Shown: positions 18,597 to 27,056 of the stretch, piece by piece
How the letters are laid out: every line of letters begins with the position of its first letter
How positions within the stretch are numbered: position 1 is the stretch's first letter
DNA from: Inquilinus sp. KBS0705
GTDB taxonomy: Bacteria; Bacteroidota; Bacteroidia; Sphingobacteriales; Sphingobacteriaceae
DNA: 64,000 nt
Direction of reading: 5' to 3'
Assembly (NCBI GenBank): GCA_005938025.2
Contig: VCCI02000003.1
Span: 62,001-126,000 of the forward strand
Made by a program: the position numbers and the translations under genes
The notes under the pieces: model-generated
Seen by the model: the letters and a program-made list of their open reading frames with translations, nothing else
Database searches by the model: none
What the model was told of the DNA's origin: nothing

Positions 18597-20495
18597 TTAG
18601 TTACCGGCTTTTTGTTGTTGTTCGGCTGCTGCCTTATCTGCCTTTTCCTTTTCTTCGGCGGCTTTTTTCTCGGCTTTTTCCCTTTTACGTTCCTCGCGGC
18701 GCTTTTTCCTGTCTTCTTTGTATTGTTTAAACTTGTCTAACAGGTTAGTTACTTTATTTACCGCGTTAGTTACCTTGCTCTCGGTTTTTCTGTCGAAACC
18801 TACGCTGGGTTTTAAGCCATCAAGCAGTCCCTTATATAAAAAGCTAAAGAACGAGGTCTTAGTGTCGCGTGCCACATCAATAGGCCCCGGGCGAAACACA
18901 CCTTTGCTGTTTGGGTTATCATCCTCGATGATGAGCGTATTGGCAAGGGTGGATATAAAGCCTTGTTTTTGCAACTCTACCTTGCCCGAATCTTTGCGGA
19001 GCAATTCTATATTCAGGTTTTTATAGTAAAATTCCAGTTGGCCTTTGCCTTTGTAATTATTGGCGTTTACGTTAAAATGCAGCCTGTCAATATCCGCCGA
19101 TTTTACGTGCACCAGTGCCAGCGGCTTCACCAGTTTATCCAGTTTGCGGCCGTCAAATTTGCCCAGGGTGCCGTTGTAGTTAAAGGCGCCATCCTTTGCA
19201 TTAAGGTTAAATTTAAAATTTACGTTAAGGTTGCCCGCATCCATAAAGCGGGTATCAATATGTGCCAGCATAAAAGGGTTTGTTTTTTTAGCAGCGGCAT
19301 CGTTGGTTACATTTAATATATAACCATTGGTATGTTTAAAGGCAATCTCGCCGGTAAAGCCCGTGGTGGCATCGGCCTCTAAATACTTAATATCGGTGTT
19401 TTTAATGTTAAGCCGCTTTAACTTCATATCAAGCGCCACCTTTTGTAATTCCTGGTGCGGGTCTTTACCTATCTTCGATCTTTTTACCCCTTTATATTTG
19501 TTATTGCTATATATCTCTACACTGGCATTAGCAATATCCATGGTACCGGCATAAAGTTTTTGGTCGCGTAAAAAGCGTTGCAGGTCTATATTATTTATAG
19601 CAATCTGTTTAAATTTTAACGTGTATATCTCACCGGGTTCGCCGCTTACCTTATAAAACTGCGTTTTGTTATACCGTGGCAGATAGCTAACGCCATCCAG
19701 TACAATGTTGCGTTTGGCTGTCGAAAAATATATTTGCTTTAGCGCCACCTTGTACATTTTATTTGGCGTTATAACCGCGTAATCCTTCACCCGCACCTCA
19801 ACCCCTTTTGTGTAATAAAACCGGCTGCTATCGTTACCTGACAGGGAATCGATAAATACATCAGATATATTAAGGTTAACGTGTTTTAAACTATTGGTTT
19901 TAACCACTTTGTTGCTGCGGTTTATATAATTAAGGCTGATGTCGTTCAGCGCTATCGAGTCTATACGCAACTGCTTAAATGTTTTCTTGATGATCTCGTA
20001 AGGGCTTTTAGGCTTACCCACCTTAACAGTATCGTTAAAAGCATAGCGCTTATTTACTATGGTAAGGCTGGGTTTATCTATCGATATATTGTTAATGTTC
20101 AATATCTTTTCCTGGTAGGCTTTGCGTGCGCCCAGGTTTTTTATGGATAACTTTTTTACTCCTAACGTGAATAAATTGTCAGGCGCTTTTTTGTTAGCTA
20201 CCATTTTTAGGTAGATGTTGGTATCGGGCACCAGTTTAAAATCGCTTAAGGTTACATCGCCCGATGTTAAGTTAAGGTCAAAGTCCGAGTACTCGATATG
20301 ATATAAGCTATCGGTAGTTTTTAGTACCAGCGCTTTTAGCTGGGCCTGCAAATAGGGCTTCCAGTGGTCCTGCGCAATGTATTTTTGATAGGCGTAGTAA
20401 CCGGTACCGCCAAGTGCAAGCAATACAGCTAATAAAATAAAGGGCCATTTGCGTACTGATTTTTTTTCGGCGGGCTGGTTTTCTAAATCGTCCAT
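18597..20495 (-). CDS. AsmA-like envelope protein, tandem copy 2
   Basis: 632 residues from ATG 20495 (MDDLENQPAEKKSVRKWPF). A longer frame from TTG 20549 exists, but the ATG precedes a normal basic patch plus membrane helix and is preferred. It has one membrane helix (about 18-35), a large beta-rich periplasmic body, and a Lys/Glu/Arg/Ala-rich tail with an RKKRREERKREK run. It shares layout and short motifs with the gene 69 bases downstream, so this is an old tandem duplication. Lipid or outer-membrane maintenance is a guess from AsmA-like folds. It diverges from miaB across a short promoter region. Confidence 0.7.
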   Translation of the reverse strand: MDDLENQPAEKKSVRKWPFILLAVLLALGGTGYYAYQKYIAQDHWKPYLQAQLKALVLKTTDSLYHIEYSDFDLNLTSGDVTLSDFKLVPDTNIYLKMVANKKAPDNLFTLGVKKLSIKNLGARKAYQEKILNINNISIDKPSLTIVNKRYAFNDTVKVGKPKSPYEIIKKTFKQLRIDSIALNDISLNYINRSNKVVKTNSLKHVNLNISDVFIDSLSGNDSSRFYYTKGVEVRVKDYAVITPNKMYKVALKQIYFSTAKRNIVLDGVSYLPRYNKTQFYKVSGEPGEIYTLKFKQIAINNIDLQRFLRDQKLYAGTMDIANASVEIYSNNKYKGVKRSKIGKDPHQELQKVALDMKLKRLNIKNTDIKYLEADATTGFTGEIAFKHTNGYILNVTNDAAAKKTNPFMLAHIDTRFMDAGNLNVNFKFNLNAKDGAFNYNGTLGKFDGRKLDKLVKPLALVHVKSADIDRLHFNVNANNYKGKGQLEFYYKNLNIELLRKDSGKVELQKQGFISTLANTLIIEDDNPNSKGVFRPGPIDVARDTKTSFFSFLYKGLLDGLKPSVGFDRKTESKVTNAVNKVTNLLDKFKQYKEDRKKRREERKREKAEKKAAEEKEKADKAAAEQQQKAGN

Positions 20496-20576
20496 TGCAT
20501 AAAATGTTGAGGTATAACAATAAAACTTTGATTTTGTTGCCGCTGACAAACTGTCACTCGATATATAAAAATTATG

Positions 20577-20584
20577 TATTTTTG
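20577..20584 (+). promoter_or_regulatory. Putative -7 promoter element (TATTTTTG) for miaB
   Basis: Match to TAnnTTTG, 22 bases before ATG 20607. It overlaps an upstream in-frame ATG (20574), which argues that 20574 is not the start. Confidence 0.5.
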
Positions 20585-20606
20585 CAGCTCAACTATTATA
20601 TATACG

Positions 20607-22055
20607 ATGGATTTGCTTATTCCGGATAAGGTGCATGACGAAAGCAGGCAAGGCGAGGCTTTACTATTAGAGCCTATTGGTAAAAATGATGGCCGTAAGC
20701 TATATATTGAAAGCTATGGCTGTGCTATGAATTTTAGCGACAGTGAAATAGTGGCTTCGATATTGGCAGAGCAGGGCTTTGAAACTACATCAGATTTTAA
20801 TAATGCCGATGTAGTGTTTATTAACACCTGCTCGATACGCGAGAATGCCGAGGTGCGTGTGCGTAACCGGTTAAAAGAATTTGCCGGCGCTAAATTTAAA
20901 AACCCCGGTATGGTGGTTGGCGTGCTGGGCTGTATGGCCGAGCGTTTAAAAGCCAAATTTTTAGAAGAAGAAAAACTGGTAGATGTAGTTGTAGGCCCCG
21001 ATGCCTACCGCGACCTGCCTAATCTAATAGACCAGGTAGATAGTGGCCAGCGTGCCGTAAACGTTTTATTAAGCCGCGAAGAAACCTACGCCGATATTAG
21101 CCCCGTGCGTTTAAATAGCAATGGCATTAACGCCTTTGTATCTATTATGCGCGGCTGCGATAATATGTGTTCGTTTTGCGTGGTACCGTTTACACGTGGC
21201 CGCGAGCGCAGCCGCGATGCACAGTCGATAGTTGACGAGTGTACCGACCTGTTTAATAAAGGCTACCGCGAGGTTACTTTATTGGGCCAAAACGTAGACT
21301 CGTACAGGTGGAGTGCACCTGTAGCAGAAGGCAGTGGGCAGTTGGCTGTTGGCGATGAAGTTAAAATGGTAAACTTTGCCAACCTTTTAGAGATGGTAGC
21401 ATTGGTTAGCCCTGATCTGCGTGTGCGTTTTTCAACATCGCACCCTAAAGATATTACCGACGAGGTTTTGTATACCATTGCAAAATACGATAACATTTGT
21501 AACTATATACACCTGCCGGTACAAAGCGGGAACAGCCGTATACTGGATATAATGAACCGCACATACGACCGCGAGTGGTATATGAACCGGATTGATGCCA
21601 TACGCCGTATAATACCCGAGTGTGCCATATCTACTGACGTGATCACTGGTTTTTGTACCGAGACCGAGGAGGAGCACCAGGAGACCGTAAGCATGATGGA
21701 TTATGTGAAGTACGATTTTGCTTACATGTTTAAATACAGCGAAAGGCCGGGTACTTTAGCCGCCAAACGCTATGCGGATGATATACCTGAAGAGGTTAAG
21801 CAAAGCCGCCTGGCACAAATTGTGGCCAAGCAGCAGCAGTATTCGTTTTACCGCATGCAGGCACGCATAGGCCGGGTAGAGAAGGTGCTGATAGAAGGCT
21901 ACTCAAAAAAATCTGACAAGGATTATTGCGGCCGCAGCGACCAGAATGCCATGGTAATATTCCCGGTAAGCGAAAATTATAAACCCGGCCAGTATGTAAA
22001 CGTACTGGTTGAAAGAACAACATCGGCAACGCTGATAGGGAAGATAGTTGAATAG
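20607..22055 (+). CDS. miaB: tRNA-2-methylthio-N6-dimethylallyladenosine synthase
   Basis: 482 residues from ATG 20607; an extra 11 residues would come from ATG 20574, which sits inside the promoter. It is a radical-SAM methylthiotransferase. The N-terminal UPF0004 domain has its three cluster cysteines (YGCAMN, NTCSIR, GCMAER), the radical-SAM loop is CDNMCSFC with [10 protein letters not shown] after it, and a C-terminal TRAM domain follows. MiaB adds the 2-methylthio group to i6A37 of tRNAs reading UNN codons. A variable loop contains GSGQLAVGD encoded by a three-unit 7-bp repeat. It heads the cluster running to secG. Confidence 0.95.
   Translation: MDLLIPDKVHDESRQGEALLLEPIGKNDGRKLYIESYGCAMNFSDSEIVASILAEQGFETTSDFNNADVVFINTCSIRENAEVRVRNRLKEFAGAKFKNPGMVVGVLGCMAERLKAKFLEEEKLVDVVVGPDAYRDLPNLIDQVDSGQRAVNVLLSREETYADISPVRLNSNGINAFVSIMRGCDNMCSFCVVPFTRGRERSRDAQSIVDECTDLFNKGYREVTLLGQNVDSYRWSAPVAEGSGQLAVGDEVKMVNFANLLEMVALVSPDLRVRFSTSHPKDITDEVLYTIAKYDNICNYIHLPVQSGNSRILDIMNRTYDREWYMNRIDAIRRIIPECAISTDVITGFCTETEEEHQETVSMMDYVKYDFAYMFKYSERPGTLAAKRYADDIPEEVKQSRLAQIVAKQQQYSFYRMQARIGRVEKVLIEGYSKKSDKDYCGRSDQNAMVIFPVSENYKPGQYVNVLVERTTSATLIGKIVE
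21330..21353 (+). repeat. Heptameric repeat inside miaB
   Basis: Three tandem 7-base units, GGCAGTG, GGCAGTT and GGCTGTT, then GGC. They are in a variable loop of MiaB, where they encode part of GSGQLAVGD without disrupting the frame. Confidence 0.6.
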
Positions 22056-22059
22056 AAGC

Positions 22060-22080
22060 AAGAATTAAGAATCAAGAGAC
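22060..22080. repeat. Heptad array left of the four-helix-bundle gene
   Basis: Units AAGAATT, AAGAATC and AAGAGAC in the gap between the miaB stop and the next gene. Bases 22061-22079 are the inverse of 22460-22478 with 17 of 19 positions matching. Confidence 0.75.
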
Positions 22081-22096
22081 AGGACCAGAAAATTGC

Positions 22097-22474
22097 ATGA
22101 GACATAACTTTAAGAACTTAAAAGTGTGGCAGAAAGCAATGGATCTTACAGATATGACATTTGAATTTTGCAAGAATTTGCCTGTAAACGAACGTTATAA
22201 CCTGATTGATCAAATCAACAGATGTTCGTGTTCGGTTCCTTCTAATATTGCCGAGGGATCGGGTAAAAATACAAATAAGCATTTTGCAGAGTTTTTATCA
22301 ATTGCTATATCTTCATCATTTGAACTGGAAACACAATTATTAATATGTGAGCGTAGGAAGTACGGGTCTATAGAGAAATTAAGGGATTGTTTGGAAAAGG
22401 TGTCCGAAGTGCAAAGAATGATTTTTGCATTTAGAGAACACGTTTTAAAAGCCGAAACATCTCTTGATTCTTGA
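22097..22474 (+). CDS. Four-helix-bundle protein (IVP / S23-like family)
   Basis: 125 residues of the family first seen inside 23S rRNA intervening sequences: opening NLKVWQKAMDLTDMTF, then INRCSCSVPSNIAEGSGK and a C-terminal SSSFELETQL helix. Members form pentamers of four-helix bundles; their biochemical role is unknown. The gene lies between miaB and the sigma-54 activator, in a cluster that is otherwise core Bacteroidota. It is framed by inverted 7-bp repeat arrays, the right-hand one forming the last codons (TSLDS). That framing suggests it arrived as a cassette. The family call is strong; the mobile nature is inference. Confidence 0.9.
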   Translation: MRHNFKNLKVWQKAMDLTDMTFEFCKNLPVNERYNLIDQINRCSCSVPSNIAEGSGKNTNKHFAEFLSIAISSSFELETQLLICERRKYGSIEKLRDCLEKVSEVQRMIFAFREHVLKAETSLDS

Positions 22475-22494
22475 CTCTTATCTCTTGACTCTTT
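22460..22494. repeat. Heptad array right of the four-helix-bundle gene
   Basis: Units TCTCTTG, ATTCTTG, ACTCTTA, TCTCTTG and ACTCTTT, complementary in sense to the left array. The first two units encode the C-terminus and supply the TGA stop of the gene. Confidence 0.75.
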
Positions 22495-22501
22495 TTTAAA
22501 T

Positions 22502-23764
22502 ATGGAAGTACAAGAAATAAAACAACGCTTTGGCATCATTGGTAATTCGCCATTGTTAAACAGAGCTATAAATATTGCCAACCAGGTGGCACCTACCGAT
22601 ATATCGGTACTGATAACCGGCGAGAGTGGTAGCGGTAAAGAGGTGTTTTCACACATTATCCATCAAATGAGCCCGCGCAAGCATGGGCCTTTTATAGCGG
22701 TAAACTGCGGTGCCATACCCGAGGGCACTATTGATTCGGAACTATTCGGCCACGAAAAGGGAGCCTATACCGGTGCCGTTGGCGAACGTAAAGGATATTT
22801 TGAGACCGTTAATGGTGGTACCATATTTTTAGATGAAATTGCCGAGATGCCCCTGGGCACACAGGCACGCTTGCTGCGCGTGCTGGAGTCGGGGCAGTAC
22901 ATCAGGGTTGGTTCGTCAAAGGTCGAGAAAACAAACGTGCGTGTAATAGCGGCTACTAATGTTGATGTTTACGACGCTGTGAAAGCCGGCCGTTTCCGCG
23001 AGGACCTGTACTATCGTTTAAATACCGTACCGTTGCGTATACCACCCCTGCGCGACAGGAAAGAAGATATTTTCCTGCTGTTCCGCAAGTTTACATCAGA
23101 TTTTACCGATAAATACCGCACACCGCCCATTCAACTGGATGACGAAGCGCAGCAGGTATTAATAAATTATACATGGCCGGGTAATGTGCGTCAATTGAAA
23201 AATATGGCCGAGCAACTGGCTGTTTTAGAGCGCGACAGGGTTATAACAGCAGCAACCCTGCTTACCTATATACCGCATGAGGCCGGTCGCAGCAATTTGC
23301 CCATGCGTTTGGATAATCAGCCTAAAGAGGATTTTTCTGAACGGGATATATTGTACAAAGTGCTGTTTGATATGAAGCGCGATATGGTTGAATTGAAAAA
23401 GCTGGTAGCCGATATTATTGAGCATGGTGGTGTAAGTACAAGTTATCCAAACCACTCGCAGGCTATAACGCAGCTATACCGCGATATTGAATTACCGGTT
23501 AGCAATAACGAGGCACAATTTACCCTGCAGCAACCCGTTAACAATAACATTGGCGGCAATAGCAATAGCAATAACAACAATACCGATTATAATATAACGC
23601 ACGAGGCCGAAGAGGTGGAAGAATCGCTGTCGCTGATAGATAAAGAATCGGACCTGATACGGAAGGCGCTAAAAAAGCATAAGGGCAAACGTAAACTGGC
23701 CGCAAACGAACTCGGTATTTCAGAAAGAACCTTGTATCGTAAAATAAAGGAGCTAAATTTATAA
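22502..23764 (+). CDS. Sigma-54-dependent transcriptional activator, no receiver domain
   Basis: 420 residues. The AAA+ domain (about 15-240) has Walker A GESGSGKE (40-47), the sigma-54 contact loop GAYTGA (87-92) in place of GAFTGA, and Walker B GGTIFLDEIAE. The C-terminus (about 385-420) is a Fis-type helix-turn-helix (AANELGISERTLYRKIKEL). There is no N-terminal receiver or GAF domain, so its input is unknown; it may be controlled by a partner or be always on. An Asn-rich linker (about 345-365) joins the two domains. It is followed eight bases later by lptE, in a conserved cluster, so it may regulate envelope genes. Confidence 0.93.
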   Translation: MEVQEIKQRFGIIGNSPLLNRAINIANQVAPTDISVLITGESGSGKEVFSHIIHQMSPRKHGPFIAVNCGAIPEGTIDSELFGHEKGAYTGAVGERKGYFETVNGGTIFLDEIAEMPLGTQARLLRVLESGQYIRVGSSKVEKTNVRVIAATNVDVYDAVKAGRFREDLYYRLNTVPLRIPPLRDRKEDIFLLFRKFTSDFTDKYRTPPIQLDDEAQQVLINYTWPGNVRQLKNMAEQLAVLERDRVITAATLLTYIPHEAGRSNLPMRLDNQPKEDFSERDILYKVLFDMKRDMVELKKLVADIIEHGGVSTSYPNHSQAITQLYRDIELPVSNNEAQFTLQQPVNNNIGGNSNSNNNNTDYNITHEAEEVEESLSLIDKESDLIRKALKKHKGKRKLAANELGISERTLYRKIKELNL

Positions 23765-23771
23765 GCTAAAG

Positions 23772-24293
23772 ATGAGAAGAAGGGACTTTTTAAGTTTGGT
23801 TACAGCAGGCACGGGTGGGGCGCTTTTAAGCTCGTGCTCTTATAAACTATCGCAAAGTGGTGCTTCTACCGTAGGGTTAAAAACAATAAATGTGCAGTAT
23901 TTCGAAAATAACGCGCAGTTAGTGGTAGCCACTCTAAGCCAGTCGTTTACTGAGGCGCTAAAAAATCGTATACGCAGCCAAACAAGTTTAAGTATAGTGC
24001 GGGGCGAAGCTGATGCAATTATGGGCGGCAGCATTACCGGTTATACTATAGCCCCGGTATCAATTGAAGCTACCAATCCCAATCAGCCACCTATAGCCGG
24101 AGCCAGCCGTTTAACCATTACGGTAAACGTAAAATATACTAACGATAAGGATAAAAAGCTTAGTTTTGATGAGTCGTTTTCAAAATACGCAAACTTTACC
24201 GGCGATATAAACGCGCGCGAGCAGGCGTTGATACAAGACATTACTAAGCAATTAACAGACGATATTTTTAACAGAGCGTTTGCCAGTTGGTAA
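23772..24293 (+). CDS. lptE: LptE-family LPS-assembly lipoprotein
   Basis: 173 residues. Bacteroidota LptE-like proteins have this size and a SYKLS-type start after the lipid Cys. Here the N-terminus is MRRRDFLSLV and the lipobox is LLSSC, so Cys22 would be lipidated. LptE plugs the LptD barrel and helps place lipopolysaccharide in the outer leaflet. The presence of an RRxFL motif before the lipobox suggests export of the precursor by Tat rather than Sec, which would be odd for LptE. It sits eight bases after the activator gene and 21 before the next gene. Confidence 0.85.
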   Translation: MRRRDFLSLVTAGTGGALLSSCSYKLSQSGASTVGLKTINVQYFENNAQLVVATLSQSFTEALKNRIRSQTSLSIVRGEADAIMGGSITGYTIAPVSIEATNPNQPPIAGASRLTITVNVKYTNDKDKKLSFDESFSKYANFTGDINAREQALIQDITKQLTDDIFNRAFASW

Positions 24294-24314
24294 GCAATAA
24301 CGTATTTTAACCGG

Positions 24315-26072
24315 GTGGATCAATACTTAGATAACAGGCATAAAGAGATTTTGTGGAATTTGCTGGCAACCCCTGCAGATACGGGCCAGTTGTATGTTCA
24401 AAACCTGGAAAGGCTGGTTAACGATTATCCGCAAAGCGGTATTTTGCAGGTGATGCTGGCACGCGCCGGTAACGAGCAGCATATAGGTAAGGCGGCAACC
24501 TATTTTAACCCGCGCATACTGCACAAACTGCTGCACAACCCCGAAGACCTGAAAGAAGTTGCCGCGAGTGATATAATAGCGCTAACCGATGATAAACCAT
24601 ATAGTGGTTATTTAAACGCCGCACCTGTTACCGAAAGTGTAACTACAACTATAGAGGAAGAAGAACCAGCAGTTGCTGAAATTATAGAGGCTCCTGTTGA
24701 GCATGAAGCAAGCCCTGTTACCGAAACTGAGGATGTGTTGACTGAGGAACAAGAGGCACCTGAAATTGAAGAGGAAACTATTGCAGCACAGGAGTTGGTT
24801 ACTGATACTGAAGAAGAAGCTACCCTAATCGAAGAACCTATAGCAGACGATGCTGAGGAACAAATAGCAATCGAAGAACCGGAAACAACAACAGAAAATA
24901 ACGAGTTACCACAGGCGGAAGACACAACACCGGAGCCCGATGAGGAACATAAAGAAGTATTAGCCGACTACGGATATATACCGCACCTGCCACAAGATAG
25001 GTTCGACGAAGAGGAAGAACCAATTACAGCGGATGAAGATGCCGGTATAGAGCCGCTTATTGCAGCTGATGAGGCAACAACGGAGCCTGAACAGTTCATT
25101 ATACCCGAGCCTGATGCCGGGCAGCAGGATACGCAATCCTTTAGCCATATAATTGCAGCGGATAACTACGATAAAGAAGAGGAACATTTTAGGCAGGATA
25201 TTGAAGACGATATTTACGACGAAATTGTAAGCATTGAAGATATAGGCTTTGAAGCCATAGCCTACGAAACCGGCCATCCAACATTTTCGATACCGGATGC
25301 GGAAGTAGTTGAGGACGAGCAACAGGTGTCGCCTATAGTTGAGCATAACGAAGACGATTACGCCTCGTTTGATCAAAAGCTAAACGAACTGCGTAATGCC
25401 GAGGCACCTGCACAGGAAGCCGACACTTACCAGGCCGCCGCCATAGAGCAACCCACAGCGCCTGTAGATGAGCCGGCTGCGCAGCCAGTACAAGCCTTTG
25501 TTGGCGAAAGCAGCCATGTATCGCGCTATAACGACGATAAGATGCCTTACAGCTTTATGTGGTGGTTAGATAAAACGCGCAAAGAGCACGCCGATAGCTT
25601 TAGGCCCTACGCTACAGAAGCACCTGCAAGCACTACGCCCCCGCCCAAAGAAAAGGCAGATACACAGCAGGCATCTGCCCCATTAACAAATAAGCCGGCA
25701 GATGAGCTACAGCAGCAGTATTACGAAAATATTTTTAGCCTAACATCAGTAAGTGGTATTGAAAGGGATGCCGAAACGCCCGAAGTAGATTTTGACCATA
25801 ACAAAAAAGAGGATGTTATTATTGAGCGGTTTATACACACCGACCCGCAAATAAGACCTTTAGCTGCTGATAAACTGGATAACGAAAATAAGGCTAAAAG
25901 AAGCTCGGAAGACCAGGACGAACTGGTTACAGAAACACTGGCCCGCATATATACCGATCAAATGCTATATCATAAAGCCATAGCTACTTATAAAAAATTG
26001 ATATTGAAATTTCCGGAAAAAAAGCTTTACTTTGCAGCCCAGATTGAACAGTTAGAAAAGAAAACCAATTGA
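24315..26072 (+). CDS. Acidic repeat-rich protein with C-terminal TPR-like segment
   Basis: 585 residues from GTG 24315; the N-terminal DQYLDNRHKEILWNLL fits a start there. The middle (about 95-400) is highly acidic low-complexity sequence (Glu, Asp, Thr, Pro, Ala). The last 60 residues look like a TPR-type pair of helices (TETLARIYTDQMLYHKAIATYKKL at its core). No signal peptide or membrane helix is visible. I do not recognise a named family. It lies between lptE and secG with short gaps (21 and 11 bases), so it is likely co-expressed with them and may be an envelope or secretion adaptor. Confidence 0.75.
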   Translation: MDQYLDNRHKEILWNLLATPADTGQLYVQNLERLVNDYPQSGILQVMLARAGNEQHIGKAATYFNPRILHKLLHNPEDLKEVAASDIIALTDDKPYSGYLNAAPVTESVTTTIEEEEPAVAEIIEAPVEHEASPVTETEDVLTEEQEAPEIEEETIAAQELVTDTEEEATLIEEPIADDAEEQIAIEEPETTTENNELPQAEDTTPEPDEEHKEVLADYGYIPHLPQDRFDEEEEPITADEDAGIEPLIAADEATTEPEQFIIPEPDAGQQDTQSFSHIIAADNYDKEEEHFRQDIEDDIYDEIVSIEDIGFEAIAYETGHPTFSIPDAEVVEDEQQVSPIVEHNEDDYASFDQKLNELRNAEAPAQEADTYQAAAIEQPTAPVDEPAAQPVQAFVGESSHVSRYNDDKMPYSFMWWLDKTRKEHADSFRPYATEAPASTTPPPKEKADTQQASAPLTNKPADELQQQYYENIFSLTSVSGIERDAETPEVDFDHNKKEDVIIERFIHTDPQIRPLAADKLDNENKAKRSSEDQDELVTETLARIYTDQMLYHKAIATYKKLILKFPEKKLYFAAQIEQLEKKTN

Positions 26073-26083
26073 TATAATAAGAA

Positions 26084-26434
26084 ATGTATTTACTTTTAAT
26101 CATCATCACCATCATTATATGTGCTCTGTTAGGGCTTATCGTATTAATTCAAAACCCTAAGGGCGGTGGTTTAGCATCAAATTTTTCGGGCTCGTCGCAA
26201 CTAATGGGCGTGCAAAAAACAGGCGACTTTTTAGAAAAAGGTACCTGGGTATTAGCCATCAGCATTATGGTTTTATCGTTAGCAATTAACGTATCTGTTA
26301 AAGGCGGCGCGCAAAAATCTGATGACCCGGCAACTACCGAGCTGATCAAAAAAGTATCTAAACCATCAACCACTGCTCCTGCTGCGGCACCATTAAACCT
26401 GCCAACAGCACCGGCACCTGCTCCTAAAAAATAA
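26084..26434 (+). CDS. secG: Preprotein translocase subunit SecG
   Basis: 116 residues with two membrane helices (about 2-21 and 51-70) and the SecG loop IQNPKGGGLASNFSGSSQLMGV between them. The Ala/Pro-rich tail (about 95-116) is common in Bacteroidota SecG. SecG supports SecYE during SecA-driven export. The gene ends the miaB-secG cluster and is followed directly by a strong terminator. Confidence 0.95.
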   Translation: MYLLLIIITIIICALLGLIVLIQNPKGGGLASNFSGSSQLMGVQKTGDFLEKGTWVLAISIMVLSLAINVSVKGGAQKSDDPATTELIKKVSKPSTTAPAAAPLNLPTAPAPAPKK

Positions 26435-26453
26435 CATTATATAAGGTATAGAA

Positions 26454-26484
26454 AAAAGGCTTTGGAATTTCCAAAGCCTTTTTT
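26454..26484 (+). terminator. Rho-independent terminator after secG
   Basis: A perfect 13-bp stem (26454-26466 with 26470-26482) with a three-base loop and flanking A and T runs, able to work in both directions. Confidence 0.9.
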
Positions 26485-26672
26485 GCTTAAATAGCATACT
26501 GACACGATGACACCCGCAGGTTAAATTAATATTTATAACCTATTACCCTACAGACAAAAGGGTGACAATTATACAGTAAATATGCCAATGAACGCAGTAT
26601 TGACCTGCTTGGCATAATTGATGTGAAAACCATAAGCGAAAACTAAAATTATAAAATCAAAATAGTATTACT

Positions 26673-26966
26673 ATGTCATTAAACATTAAACCCCTTGCGG
26701 ATAGAGTGGTAGTAGAAGCTGCTGCTGCTGAAACAAAAACTGCTTCTGGTATTTACATCCCCGAAACAGCACAAGAAAAACCACAAAAAGGAACCATTGT
26801 AGCTGTTGGCCCGGGTAGGTATGCTGATGCATCAGGCTCGCTTATACCAATGGCCAGCAAAGTTGGTGACGAAGTATTATACGGTAAATATGCCGGTACC
26901 GAGATCAACCTTGATGGTAAAGAGTATTTGATCATGCGCGAATCTGATCTGTACGCGGTTATTTAA
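26673..26966 (+). CDS. groS: Co-chaperonin GroES
   Basis: 97 residues with the GroES signature LKPLADRVVVE-like opening (here NIKPLADRVVVEA), the mobile loop around ETKTASGIYIPE and the conserved YGKYAGTEI. GroES caps the GroEL ring. It lies 90 bases before groEL in the usual order. The 188 bases upstream of groES hold no recognisable CIRCE (HrcA) operator, so heat control is probably by another route. Confidence 0.97.
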   Translation: MSLNIKPLADRVVVEAAAAETKTASGIYIPETAQEKPQKGTIVAVGPGRYADASGSLIPMASKVGDEVLYGKYAGTEINLDGKEYLIMRESDLYAVI

Positions 26967-27056
26967 TTTAATCCCCCGAATTTTGAATGACTGAATTATA
27001 GAACTCAGTTGTAAACAATAATTCAATAAATCAATAATTCAATAAATAAAAATACT

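Noticed and set aside
26485..26672. Possible CIRCE operator before groES
   Set aside because: No TTAGCACTC / GAGTGCTAA inverted pair is present in the gap.
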